From positions 124,001 through 188,000 of the forward strand of contig NZ_QJRH01000068.1 in assembly GCF_003254545.1 (NCBI RefSeq): 64,000 nucleotides of DNA, given 5' to 3'. Below the pieces are notes generated by a model, which made no database searches, was not told where the DNA came from, and worked only from the letters and a program-made list of their open reading frames with translations. The translations under genes and the position numbers were made by a program. The stretch's first letter is position 1, and each line of letters begins with the position of its first letter. Source of the stretch: Flavobacterium tistrianum. Its GTDB lineage: Bacteria; Bacteroidota; Bacteroidia; Flavobacteriales; Flavobacteriaceae. This document shows positions 28,318 through 36,270 of the stretch, piece after piece.

Positions 28318-29637
28318 ATGAAAAAATTCTCAAAATATATAACACTATTCGTTGCTGCTATTGCCCTTAGCAGCTGCGATGACTATCTAGACATTACTCC
28401 GATAGGAAAAGTAATTCCAGAATCGCTAGAAGAATTTCGTGCAGTTCTAACCAAAGGATATGCATCATATCCAGAACACAAATCTTTATCGGCAGTTCGT
28501 ACAGACGAATTGTTGATGAATGAAGACAACAGCGAAGTTTCTATTTATAAAGATGTATACTTATGGAAAGATGCAAATCCTGATAAGAGCACGTTAGAGT
28601 TTCACTATCAAGATTTATACAATGTTATTTTTTACACGAATGTAGTTATAAATGAAGCTTCAAAAAAAGTAGAAGCATCTAAGGAAAAAGATCAATTATT
28701 AGGAGAAGCTTATGCTTTGAGAGCAATGGCAAACTTTGATTTGGTTAACCTTTTCGGGAAACCTTATAATCCTTCAACTGCAGGGACAGACAAAGGAATT
28801 CCATTAGCTTTAGAAATTGATTTGGAACAAGTTTTTGTACCTCAGAGTGTAGAAGTTGTTTACAACCAAATTATTTCTGATACTAAAGAAGCTGAAAAAT
28901 TAATTAACATTAGCACACAGCCAAAAGGATTAAACTACCGTTTCTCAAAAGCAGCTTTATTCAGTTTAGAAAGCCGTGTGTATCTATATCAGCAGCAATG
29001 GCAAAAATCATTAGATGCTGCAAACAAAGCTTTGGAAATCAACAATACTTTAATTGACTTAAAAGCAACTCCTGTTCTAGCTACAAAATTTGACGGAAAA
29101 GAATCGATTTTAGCATTGGAAGACGGATACATAATTGGTCTTCAGAGAGCTTCATTTGCATCTGCCGATTTAATTGCTGCTTACAATAAAACAGCTGATT
29201 TACGTTTCCCGCTTTATTTCTCAGCTAGCGGAAGCCGTTACCGAATTGCGAAAGGCGGAAATGATAATCAAAAATCATCTTTCAGAACTTCAGAATTGTA
29301 TTTAACAAAAGCTGAAACTTTATTGAAATTAGACAATATTAACGATGCTAAAGCAACTATTTTAAATTTCATTAAAAACAGATATTCAGCAACTGGATAT
29401 GCACAGCTAGAAGGCGAAGTTAATGCAATGAACAAAGCAGATTTAACGAATTTCATTTACGAAGAAAGACATAGAGAATTTGCTGTCGAAGGTCACCGTT
29501 GGTTTGATTTAAGAAGAACAACTCAAAAACAAATTGTTCATAAATTCTTGACAACCGAAAGCACTTTAATACAGAATGATCCGCGTTATACCATTATTTA
29601 TCCAGCAAACGCGAGATTGAATAATCCCAATCTATAA
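28318..29637 (+). CDS. SusD/RagB-family outer-membrane lipoprotein
   Basis: A protein of 439 residues. The ATG at 28318 is chosen over 28291 because the signal MKKFSKY...LSSC with lipidated Cys follows directly. The helical SusD core includes tetratricopeptide-like segments (LLGEAYALRAMANFDLVNLF) and the late ERHREFAVEGHRWFDLRRT motif. It forms the lid of the SusC barrel and captures substrate. It lies 13 bases after susC, with no separate promoter. Shorter than many glycan SusD proteins. Confidence 0.93.
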   Translation: MKKFSKYITLFVAAIALSSCDDYLDITPIGKVIPESLEEFRAVLTKGYASYPEHKSLSAVRTDELLMNEDNSEVSIYKDVYLWKDANPDKSTLEFHYQDLYNVIFYTNVVINEASKKVEASKEKDQLLGEAYALRAMANFDLVNLFGKPYNPSTAGTDKGIPLALEIDLEQVFVPQSVEVVYNQIISDTKEAEKLINISTQPKGLNYRFSKAALFSLESRVYLYQQQWQKSLDAANKALEINNTLIDLKATPVLATKFDGKESILALEDGYIIGLQRASFASADLIAAYNKTADLRFPLYFSASGSRYRIAKGGNDNQKSSFRTSELYLTKAETLLKLDNINDAKATILNFIKNRYSATGYAQLEGEVNAMNKADLTNFIYEERHREFAVEGHRWFDLRRTTQKQIVHKFLTTESTLIQNDPRYTIIYPANARLNNPNL

Positions 29638-29662
29638 TTTTACCTAATTGTTTTTTTTTAAA

Positions 29663-29699
29663 GAGGTCTAGTTTTTTTATAAACTAGGCCTTTTTTTTA
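29663..29699 (+). terminator. Terminator after susD
   Basis: Stem GGTCTAGTTT/AAACTAGGCC (one G-T pair) followed by nine T residues. It separates the protease-susCD operon from the regulator gene. Confidence 0.9.
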
Positions 29700-29728
29700 T
29701 AAAATCAATGCAACAAAATGCGCTCTTT

Positions 29729-29760
29729 ATTGCGTATAAGAATTCCCGAATTTATCTTTG
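29729..29760 (+). promoter_or_regulatory. Candidate promoter of the LytTR regulator gene
   Basis: ATTG (29729-29732), a near match to TTTG, then 20 bases, then TATCTTTG (29753-29760). This fits the Bacteroidota promoter pattern and leaves a 19-base gap to the start codon at 29780. Confidence 0.5.
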
Positions 29761-29779
29761 CATTATAAATATCTGCAAA

Positions 29780-30544
29780 ATGAAAATTGCTATTGTCGAA
29801 GACGAACATCTTGCTTCCAGCTATCTAAAATCTATTTTAGAACAGCAGGACGTCTTATCGATTGATGCAATCAGCGTTTTAAAATCGGTAAAAGAAGCTG
29901 TAGCATTTTTTAGCGAAAACAAAGTAGATCTCGCTTTCATGGATATTCATTTGGGTGACGGAAAAAGTCTAGAAATTTTTGAAAAAACTGATATCTCCTG
30001 CCCTGTTATTTTTGTAACCGCTTACGATTCTTATGCCATTTCGGTTTTCAAACATTTCACAATAGATTATCTCTTAAAACCATTTGAAGAAGAAGAATTA
30101 TGGGAAGCACTTCAGAAATTCAAAAAAATAAAAGACAGCTTTAACAGCGATTCTACGCTGCAATCTTTGGTAGCAATAGAAAATCCTGAAAGCAATAAAA
30201 TACAGCGACATTTCTTAGTAAATCATGGCTATAAATTGATTTCTATTAATGAAAATGAAATCACTTATTTTTCCGCAACTGGAAAGCATCTTTTTATTCA
30301 TATAAAATCTGGAAACAGCTATTTGTACAATAGCACCTTAACCGAAATCATAAACAGTCTTGATCCGTTCCATTTCTTCAAAATAAATAGAAAATACATC
30401 GTAAGACGAGACAGCATTAAAGAAGTTATAAAACATTCTAACCAGAAAGTTGAATTGATTTTGACAGTTCCCGCAGCCGAATCTGACGCAATTTTCATCA
30501 GCAAAAAGGAAATTAATAACTTCAAGAAGTGGCTAGATCAGTAA
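29780..30544 (+). CDS. LytTR-family response regulator
   Basis: A protein of 254 residues. The start at 29780 (MKIAIVEDE) is chosen because the receiver domain begins there; an upstream in-frame ATG at 29708 would add 24 residues unlike the family and would overlap the candidate promoter. The phospho-acceptor is Asp55 (LAFMDIHLGDG), and the LytTR DNA-binding domain fills about 150-252 (FLVNHGYKLISI, RKYIVRRDSI). It is the natural partner of the LytS-type kinase at 20694. Confidence 0.92.
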   Translation: MKIAIVEDEHLASSYLKSILEQQDVLSIDAISVLKSVKEAVAFFSENKVDLAFMDIHLGDGKSLEIFEKTDISCPVIFVTAYDSYAISVFKHFTIDYLLKPFEEEELWEALQKFKKIKDSFNSDSTLQSLVAIENPESNKIQRHFLVNHGYKLISINENEITYFSATGKHLFIHIKSGNSYLYNSTLTEIINSLDPFHFFKINRKYIVRRDSIKEVIKHSNQKVELILTVPAAESDAIFISKKEINNFKKWLDQ

Positions 30545-30643
30545 TTTAATAATTATTTAGCTATAAATTAATTCCAATTCAAAAAACGCAAAAACTGCAT
30601 TTTTGATAAATTGTGATTTAAAATCCGACTAAAAACTGTCAAA

Positions 30644-30659
30644 AACGTTTTAAAACGTT
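30644..30659. promoter_or_regulatory. Perfect 16-base palindrome AACGTTTTAAAACGTT
   Basis: An exact inverted repeat 110 bases upstream of the NUMOD4-type gene, in a 225-base gap with no other gene. It has the form of an operator site for a dimeric regulator. The binding protein is unknown; the gene downstream encodes a helix-turn-helix-like tail. Confidence 0.4.
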
Positions 30660-30733
30660 AAATTAGCGTTATAGAAATCATAAAATTGCCCTTTCACAAT
30701 CAGCAAGATAGCTGAAATTTTTGGTTTATTATT

Positions 30734-30741
30734 TATCTTTG
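30734..30741 (+). promoter_or_regulatory. Candidate -7 box of the NUMOD4-type gene
   Basis: TATCTTTG matches TAnnTTTG, 28 bases before the start codon. No TTTG at the usual -33 distance. Confidence 0.4.
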
Positions 30742-30769
30742 AGAATATAGAAATCAAATGTAAAAGACA

Positions 30770-31354
30770 ATGCCACAAAATAGATTTTATCCTGATGAAA
30801 AGTTCAAAGAAATAGAAATAAATGCCTCATTACAATTAAGATATGCCATTTCAAACAGAGGAAGATTAATAAGTTTTACCGACAATATTGAAAACGGACG
30901 CATCTTAAAAGGCGGCTTAAGCGACGGATATCCAACTTTCCGTTTTAAGGTTAAAAAAGACGATAAAATCGTAAACAAATATCTTTTCTTATACAAATTA
31001 GTTGCCCAATATTTTATTCCGAAAGAATCGGAAGAGCAAACCTATGTGCTGCACTTAGATTACAACAGAGCTAATGATGATGTAAGCAATCTTCGATGGG
31101 CAACCAAACAGGAAATGATGGCGCATAGCCGTAAAAGTCCGCGCGTTATTCAGGCAAAAAAGAACTTAATCGAACACAATCTTAAAGCCGACGGACGAAA
31201 ATTAACCACAACAAAAGTGATGTTAATCAAAAAAATCCTTGCTAGACCAGAGCAAAAAACACGTCTTAAAATGATCGCCAAACAATTTGGCGTAAGCGAA
31301 ATGCAAATTAGAAGAATTGCCAGCGGAGAAAACTGGGGACACGTGAAAATTTAA
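30770..31354 (+). CDS. NUMOD4/HNH-like DNA-binding protein
   Basis: A protein of 194 residues. The N-terminal segment (about 15-70; YAISNRGRLISF) resembles NUMOD4, a DNA-binding motif of homing endonucleases. An HNH-like core (about 90-125; VLHLDYNRANDDVSNLRW) keeps the H-x-D...N...NLxW pattern. The C-terminus (about 140-194; MIAKQFGVSEMQIRRI) is a helix-turn-helix. It is not inside an intron, intein or phage, so it may be a domesticated endonuclease acting as a regulator, or a free-standing nuclease. Confidence 0.75.
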   Translation: MPQNRFYPDEKFKEIEINASLQLRYAISNRGRLISFTDNIENGRILKGGLSDGYPTFRFKVKKDDKIVNKYLFLYKLVAQYFIPKESEEQTYVLHLDYNRANDDVSNLRWATKQEMMAHSRKSPRVIQAKKNLIEHNLKADGRKLTTTKVMLIKKILARPEQKTRLKMIAKQFGVSEMQIRRIASGENWGHVKI

Positions 31355-31382
31355 TGGTTAATTATTAATGGTTAATTATTAA
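31354..31382. repeat. Tandem 14-base repeat GGTTAATTATTAAT
   Basis: Two exact copies of a 14-base unit (two 7-base halves) beginning at the last base of the NUMOD4-type stop codon. Confidence 0.7.
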
Positions 31383-31395
31383 TTCTAAAAAATAT

Positions 31396-31473
31396 AATAG
31401 CCACAGATTACACAGATTAACACAGATTTTTTAAAAATCATTTTAATCTGTGTAATCTGTGGCTATTTTTTTT
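31396..31473 (+). terminator. Long hairpin terminator after the NUMOD4-type gene
   Basis: Perfect 24-base arms (31396-31419 and 31444-31467), each containing the doubled unit CACAGATTA, followed by a T-run. The sequence belongs to an interspersed GCCACAGATTACACAGATT repeat type and serves as a terminator here. Confidence 0.8.
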
Positions 31474-31474
31474 G

Positions 31475-31583
31475 ACAACAACCATCAAACATCAAACAAC
31501 AACCACAAACCATAAACCATAAACAATTACTCACTAAATCACAAAAATCAATTCATAATTCACAATTTGCAATTCACAATTCA
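31475..31583. repeat. Two runs of 7-base degenerate repeats
   Basis: 31475-31528 is a run of 7-base units of type AAACATC/AACCATA. 31548-31583 is a run of type CAATTCA/TAATTCA. Both have clean period 7. Together with the hairpin they fill most of the 399-base gap before lpdA, where no gene is seen. The last ~150 bases should carry the lpdA promoter. Confidence 0.65.
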
Positions 31584-31753
31584 TTCGGTTTCTGTGAAAA
31601 GACCAAAATCTGCTTCTTTAAAAACAAAATTTCAGGTGTTCATATAAAATAAATCCTTAAATTCGCAAACACAAATAACAAAAGAAGAAATCGAAAGATG
31701 AGTTTCGGAAATATAAACTTCATTTTCGATAGTTAATACTAAAAGCAAAAAAA

Positions 31754-33142
31754 ATGAAATACGACGTTATTGTTTTAGGAAGTGGTCCTGGAGGATATGT
31801 AACAGCGATTAGAGCTTCACAATTAGGCTTTAAAACTGCTGTAGTAGAAAAAGAAAATCTAGGTGGGGTTTGCCTTAACTGGGGATGTATCCCAACAAAA
31901 GCGCTTTTAAAATCTGCTCAGGTTTTTGATTACCTTAAACACGCTTCTGACTACGGATTGAAAGTTTCTGAATTTGATAAAGATTTCCCTGCAGTTATTC
32001 AACGCAGCCGTGGTGTTGCAGAAGGAATGAGCAAAGGTGTTCAATTCTTAATGAAAAAAAACAAAATTGACGTTATCGAAGGTTTTGGAAAACTAAAACC
32101 AGGAAAAAAACTTGACGTTACTGATAAAGACAATAAAGTTACAGAATATAGCGCTGATCACATTATTATCGCAACTGGAGCTCGCTCTCGCGAGTTGCCA
32201 AACTTACCTCAAGATGGTGTAAAAGTAATTGGATACCGTCAGGCAATGACTTTGCCAACGCAACCAAAATCTATGATCATTGTTGGTTCTGGAGCAATTG
32301 GAGTTGAGTTCGCTCACTTCTACAACTCAATGGGAACAGATGTTACTATCGTAGAATTTATGCCAAATGTAGTTCCTGTAGAAGACGAAGATATCTCAAA
32401 ACAATTTGAGCGTTCTTTGAAAAAATCAGGAATTAAAGTAATGACAAACTCTTCTGTTGAGCGTATTGACACTACAGGTACAGGAGTTAAAGCTTTCGTT
32501 AAAACTGCAAAGGGAGAAGAAGTTCTTGAAGCTGATATCGTACTTTCTGCGGTTGGAATCAAAACAAACATTGAAAACATCGGATTAGAAGAAGTTGGAA
32601 TCGCTGTTGACAGAGATAAAATCTTAGTAAACGCTTACAACGAAACTAATATTCCAGGATATTACGCAATTGGAGATGTTACTCCAGGTCAAGCTTTAGC
32701 GCACGTTGCTTCTGCTGAAGGAATTAACTGTGTTGAGAAAATTAAAGGACTTCACGTAGACCCAATCGATTACGGAAACGTTCCTGGTTGTACTTATGCA
32801 ACTCCAGAAATCGCTTCTGTAGGTTTAACAGAAAAACAAGCAAAAGAAAAAGGTTACGAATTAAAAATTGGTAAATTCCCATTCTCAGCTTCTGGAAAAG
32901 CAAAAGCTGCTGGAAATGCTGACGGATTTGTAAAAGTAATTTTCGATGCTAAATACGGAGAATGGTTAGGATGCCACATGATTGGTGCTGGCGTTACAGA
33001 TATGATTGCTGAAGCAGTTGTAGCTCGTAAACTAGAAACTACTGGTCACGAAATCTTAAAATCTATCCACCCTCACCCAACTATGAGCGAGGCTGTTATG
33101 GAAGCTGTAGCTGATGCTTACGGCGAAGTAATTCACTTGTAA
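31754..33142 (+). CDS. lpdA: Dihydrolipoyl dehydrogenase
   Basis: A flavoprotein of 462 residues, the E3 subunit that reoxidises lipoamide in 2-oxoacid dehydrogenase complexes. FAD-binding GSGPGGY (9-15), redox disulfide Cys40/Cys45 in GGVCLNWGCIPTKA, NAD-binding GSGAIGVEFAHFY, the second FAD motif YAIGDVT and catalytic HPHPTMSEA near the C-terminus are all present. It is encoded alone, with no other complex subunit nearby. Confidence 0.96.
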   Translation: MKYDVIVLGSGPGGYVTAIRASQLGFKTAVVEKENLGGVCLNWGCIPTKALLKSAQVFDYLKHASDYGLKVSEFDKDFPAVIQRSRGVAEGMSKGVQFLMKKNKIDVIEGFGKLKPGKKLDVTDKDNKVTEYSADHIIIATGARSRELPNLPQDGVKVIGYRQAMTLPTQPKSMIIVGSGAIGVEFAHFYNSMGTDVTIVEFMPNVVPVEDEDISKQFERSLKKSGIKVMTNSSVERIDTTGTGVKAFVKTAKGEEVLEADIVLSAVGIKTNIENIGLEEVGIAVDRDKILVNAYNETNIPGYYAIGDVTPGQALAHVASAEGINCVEKIKGLHVDPIDYGNVPGCTYATPEIASVGLTEKQAKEKGYELKIGKFPFSASGKAKAAGNADGFVKVIFDAKYGEWLGCHMIGAGVTDMIAEAVVARKLETTGHEILKSIHPHPTMSEAVMEAVADAYGEVIHL

Positions 33143-33182
33143 AAATATACCGTTTTACGGTTATATATAATTCTCAATTTAT

Positions 33183-33219
33183 AAAATCCGATTTGTGAAA
33201 GCAAGTCGGATTTTTTTTT
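33183..33219 (+). terminator. Recurring terminator hairpin, copy 1 (after lpdA)
   Basis: Stem AATCCGATTTG/CAAGTCGGATT with loop TGAAAG and a run of T. The same hairpin, loop included, recurs after each of the next three genes. Confidence 0.9.
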
Positions 33220-33228
33220 GTGCCTATA

Positions 33229-33420
33229 GTTTTGTCATTTCGACCGAAGGGAGAAATCACACTAGAAATTCTACAAAGTGAATCGCCGATCTTTGTCATT
33301 TCGACGTAAGGAGAAATCTCCACAAGTAGCTCGACAAAGATTGATAAAAATCTTTATCAATAACTCCACTTTGCGGAATTTCTAGTGTGATTTCTCTCTT
33401 CGGTCGAAATGACAAAACTT
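33229..33420. mobile_element. MITE-like palindromic element
   Basis: Arms 33229-33271 and 33376-33419 are reverse complements with about one mismatch over 43 bases (core GTCATTTCGACCGAAGG), and pairing continues weakly inward to about 55 bases. A partial third copy of the arm start lies inside (33293-33320), followed by an inner hairpin (AAAGATT...AATCTTT). No coding capacity. Such elements would move by a transposase in trans, or act as a structured RNA. No target duplication was established. Confidence 0.7.
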
Positions 33421-33518
33421 TTCTTAAACAATCTTGCTTTTTAAGTTAGTAAAAAATAACATTTCTCATCAAGTAATAAAAAGATTACTTTTATAAATCA
33501 ATATAAATAAGCATTGTA

Positions 33519-34268
33519 ATGGAAGAAACAAAAATATTCTACGTCGACGGGGAAAACCCGAAAATGATCGAAGCTTACAAAAAAGCTCAAGAAACATTTA
33601 AATATTTCTGGAGAGAACTTTCTTGGGAATACAGAAGAATAGTTCCAGGATTGGACGTTGCTTGCGTGAAACTAGCTTTTACTCAAGAAATTGACAATGA
33701 AACTGTTGTAGAACACATGTGGATTAATGATGTAAATTTTGATGGAGAAAATATCTACGGTATTTTAGTAAACGATCCAAATGAACTTACCAATGTAAGT
33801 AACGGAGACGAAATTGCAATTCCGATAAATCAAATCAGCGATTGGTTATTTGCCATCAATGGACAAACTTTTGGCGCATTTACAATTCAGGCGATGCGTT
33901 CTGAAATGAGCGAAGACGAAAGAGAATCTCATGACGAAGCTTGGGGACTAGATTTTGGCGATTTTAATGATATTCTAGTTGTAAACGAACAAAAAGAAAA
34001 GCCAGAAAATCTAATCGAACACCCAATGAGCAAAAACATGAAAGAAAGTCTTATTGAATTTGTTACCAATAATCCAGAAGAAGTATCCAACCAAGATGAA
34101 TTAGGCTATACTTTTCTGCATCGCGAAACTATTGCGGGAAATCAGACTTCTGTTGAAGTTTTACTAGAATCTGGCGCAGATAAACATGCTAAAACAGCTA
34201 CAGGCAAAACTGCTTTAGATTTTGCCACAGAATTAAAGTGGGATCATTTATTGCCTTTACTTCAATAG
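33519..34268 (+). CDS. DUF2314 protein with C-terminal ankyrin repeats
   Basis: A protein of 249 residues. DUF2314 fills about 10-150 (AQETFKYFWRELSWEYRRI, INDVNFDGENIYGIL). Residues about 170-249 form two to three ankyrin-like repeats (GYTFLHRETIAGNQTSVEVLLESGAD, TGKTALDFA). DUF2314 has no proven activity and ankyrin repeats bind proteins. There is no signal peptide, so it is cytosolic. A recurring terminator follows 8 bases after the stop. Confidence 0.82.
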   Translation: MEETKIFYVDGENPKMIEAYKKAQETFKYFWRELSWEYRRIVPGLDVACVKLAFTQEIDNETVVEHMWINDVNFDGENIYGILVNDPNELTNVSNGDEIAIPINQISDWLFAINGQTFGAFTIQAMRSEMSEDERESHDEAWGLDFGDFNDILVVNEQKEKPENLIEHPMSKNMKESLIEFVTNNPEEVSNQDELGYTFLHRETIAGNQTSVEVLLESGADKHAKTATGKTALDFATELKWDHLLPLLQ

Positions 34269-34276
34269 AAAACTTT

Positions 34277-34310
34277 AAAATCCGATTTGTGAAAGCAGGT
34301 CGGATTTTTT
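34277..34310 (+). terminator. Recurring terminator hairpin, copy 2
   Basis: Same stem and TGAAAG loop as copy 1, differing by one base in the 3' arm (CAGG for CAAG), with a T-run. Confidence 0.9.
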
Positions 34311-34345
34311 ATTTCTTTCTATTAAAAAAAGTAGTAAAAAACTTA

Positions 34346-34353
34346 TATATTTG
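34346..34353 (+). promoter_or_regulatory. Candidate -7 box of the DUF1963 gene
   Basis: TATATTTG matches TAnnTTTG, 19 bases before the chosen start at 34373. It supports that start over the in-frame ATG at 34238. Confidence 0.4.
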
Positions 34354-34372
34354 CAATCTCAATGCAAATAAT

Positions 34373-35098
34373 ATGAATACATTATTACCAGAATTTTTAA
34401 AGAAATTTGAAAAAGATCTATTAGATTATAAACTTAATTACATTGAAATCAACACTTATGAATTACAAAAAAATGAAATAATAGGCATAACTGATAGCAA
34501 ATATTTAGGAAATCCTTATATACCAATTTCCGCAGAATATCCTAAAGATAAAAACGGAAATCTCATGCCTTTAATAATACAGATAAATTTCTCCGAAATG
34601 CCTAAACTCGAAAACTATCCAGACAGCGGCATTCTACAAGTTTATTTAGATAAATCTTATATATCTAATTCTGAATTCCATATAATATATCATGAGAAAA
34701 TAGAAGAATATCATACAGATTTTAGCTTTCTTCCAAATGATTTTTACGACGAAGTATACATTGTCGATGAAGGAAAAATATCCTTTTTTTTGAAAGAAGA
34801 ATATGCTTCTACGGGAGATTTTAGATTTGACTATAAATTTAATGGCCTAAACGAAGATCTTTTAAATGAAATAGAAAAAGAACAATTTAGTAAATTGTTT
34901 AATCATTGTTCATATAAAATTGGAGGCTATGGAAGTTTTTATTTTGAAGAAGATCCAAGAATTGATGATGATGACTCAAAAGATGATATTTTACTATTAC
35001 AGTTAGATAACGACGTAGAAATCCACCAAATTTTTATTAACAAATTTGACTTGATAAATAAACAATTTGACAAAACATATTCATTTTATCAAAGTTAA
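34373..35098 (+). CDS. DUF1963 (YwqG-like) protein
   Basis: A protein of 241 residues. The ATG at 34238 would place the start inside the previous gene and translate its terminator, so 34373 (MNTLLPEFLKKF) is chosen. DUF1963 features include YLGNPYIPISAEYPKDKNGN and MPLIIQINFSEMP near the N-terminus, and the late KIGGYGSFYFEEDPR. The family binds unknown partners and is cytosolic. Neighbouring small unrelated genes give no functional clue. Confidence 0.82.
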   Translation: MNTLLPEFLKKFEKDLLDYKLNYIEINTYELQKNEIIGITDSKYLGNPYIPISAEYPKDKNGNLMPLIIQINFSEMPKLENYPDSGILQVYLDKSYISNSEFHIIYHEKIEEYHTDFSFLPNDFYDEVYIVDEGKISFFLKEEYASTGDFRFDYKFNGLNEDLLNEIEKEQFSKLFNHCSYKIGGYGSFYFEEDPRIDDDDSKDDILLLQLDNDVEIHQIFINKFDLINKQFDKTYSFYQS

Positions 35099-35103
35099 CT
35101 ATC

Positions 35104-35139
35104 AAAATCCGATTTGTGAAAGGAGGTCGGATTTTTTTT
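35104..35139 (+). terminator. Recurring terminator hairpin, copy 3
   Basis: Same stem and loop series (GATTTGTGAAAGGAGGTCGGATT) with nine T residues. It starts 5 bases after the DUF1963 stop. Confidence 0.88.
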
Positions 35140-35194
35140 CCATTTAAAACCAAAACTATTCTACTTTTCATCTGTTTAAAATTAAAGAATGTGC

Positions 35195-35202
35195 TACTTT
35201 TG
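35195..35202 (+). promoter_or_regulatory. Candidate -7 box of the TPM gene
   Basis: TACTTTTG fits TAnnTTTG, 26 bases before the start codon. Confidence 0.38.
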
Positions 35203-35228
35203 CTGCACCAAATCTAAACTGCCACAGA

Positions 35229-35735
35229 ATGAAAAAATTATTCTATACGCTAGTACTGTTAACCTCAGTTCTTTTATCTGCCCAAACAAAAAACGACACC
35301 GATTTTGCTGCTCAACTAAAAAACTCTTTTTCAGGATCGACAGACTGTGTCAACGACTTCGAAAAAATATTAACTCCAACCGAGCTTAAATCTTTGAATA
35401 ACACACTAAACGGTTTCGAAAAAAAATACCTTTATAAAATTGTTGTTATCACTACTCCTTCTTATTCTCCATTTAAGTCCTTGGAAGAATATACATTGGA
35501 GCTCGATAAATTTCTATCAAAAGACCCGCGATTAGACCCTACTCTTTTAATAATAGTAAGCAAAACATTAAGACAAATTCAGGTTATAAGTGTCGATTTT
35601 ATAAGATACAAATTAAGTACCGAAGACACACAAAACATAATTAGCACCTATTCAGTTCCTGAACTTAAAAAAGGAAACTATTACAAAGCATTAGAACTGG
35701 CTTCAAATGAATTCATGAAAAAGTTACAGCCCTAA
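35229..35735 (+). CDS. Exported TPM-domain protein
   Basis: A protein of 168 residues with a signal peptide (1-19, ending LSAQ) and one TPM_phosphatase-type domain (about 43-165; ILTPTELKSLNNTL, LDPTLLIIVS). Related domains occur in thylakoid TLP18.3 and in Bacteroidota YgcG-like proteins. It lacks the usual C-terminal membrane helix and Gly-rich tail, so it is likely free in the periplasm. Enzyme activity is unproven for the family here. Confidence 0.75.
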   Translation: MKKLFYTLVLLTSVLLSAQTKNDTDFAAQLKNSFSGSTDCVNDFEKILTPTELKSLNNTLNGFEKKYLYKIVVITTPSYSPFKSLEEYTLELDKFLSKDPRLDPTLLIIVSKTLRQIQVISVDFIRYKLSTEDTQNIISTYSVPELKKGNYYKALELASNEFMKKLQP

Positions 35736-35743
35736 AAAATACC

Positions 35744-35777
35744 AAAATCCGATTTGCATCAGCAAGTCGGATTTTTT
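35744..35777 (+). terminator. Recurring terminator hairpin, copy 4
   Basis: Same AATCCGATTTG/CAAGTCGGATT stem as copy 1 with a changed loop (CATCAG), starting 8 bases after the TPM gene stop. Confidence 0.9.
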
Positions 35778-35819
35778 ATTTAACTTTCATACGCTTAACG
35801 AACAATAAATATATTCGAA

Positions 35820-36254
35820 ATGCTAATTGTAGAAGAAGCGAAAAATATCAATTTACCACATTTAAGAACCATATTCTTAAATGAAAGACAGCGAACATTT
35901 ACAGAGCAAGACACATCTGAATTTAAACTTGAAGATTTTGACAAACAGACAAAAGGAGAATATATTCTAACTGCAATTATAGACGATATTCCCGTCGGAT
36001 TTATTTCTATTTGGATGCCTAACCATTTTATTCATCATCTTTACGTTGATAGTGCCTATCAAGGAAAAAACATTGGCACCCAATTATTAAAAGCCGCAAT
36101 ACAGAAAACAGCATTTCCAATTACCCTGAAATGTCTTGTAAGCAACACCAAAGCAACTGAATTTTACCTTAAAAAAGGATTTATAGAAAAATCGAAAGGA
36201 CATTCAAGCAATGGAACCTATATTTTATTTGAACTTACAAAAGATATAAATTAA
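35820..36254 (+). CDS. GNAT-family N-acetyltransferase
   Basis: A protein of 144 residues. The acetyl-CoA binding motif A appears at about 73-95 (HHLYVDSAYQGKNIGTQLL) and the C-terminal strand LKCLVSNTKATEFYLKKGF is typical of GNATs. The acceptor substrate is unknown. The DUF1801 gene starts 16 bases downstream, so they may share a transcript. Confidence 0.88.
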   Translation: MLIVEEAKNINLPHLRTIFLNERQRTFTEQDTSEFKLEDFDKQTKGEYILTAIIDDIPVGFISIWMPNHFIHHLYVDSAYQGKNIGTQLLKAAIQKTAFPITLKCLVSNTKATEFYLKKGFIEKSKGHSSNGTYILFELTKDIN

Positions 36255-36270
36255 CCTAAATGTTTAAGAT

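Larger units (their letters stand above)
33143..33518. other. 376-base intergenic region: terminator plus palindromic element
   Basis: Contains the lpdA terminator (33183-33219) and a ~190-base inverted-repeat element (33229-33420). No protein or RNA gene seen. Confidence 0.7.

Noticed and set aside
31475..31583. Regular repeats that could suggest a CRISPR array
   Set aside because: Units are 7 bases, degenerate and without spacers of constant length; no cas gene is in the window.
34238..34372. Longer N-terminus for the DUF1963 gene
   Set aside because: It would start inside the DUF2314 gene and translate its terminator and the candidate -7 box.
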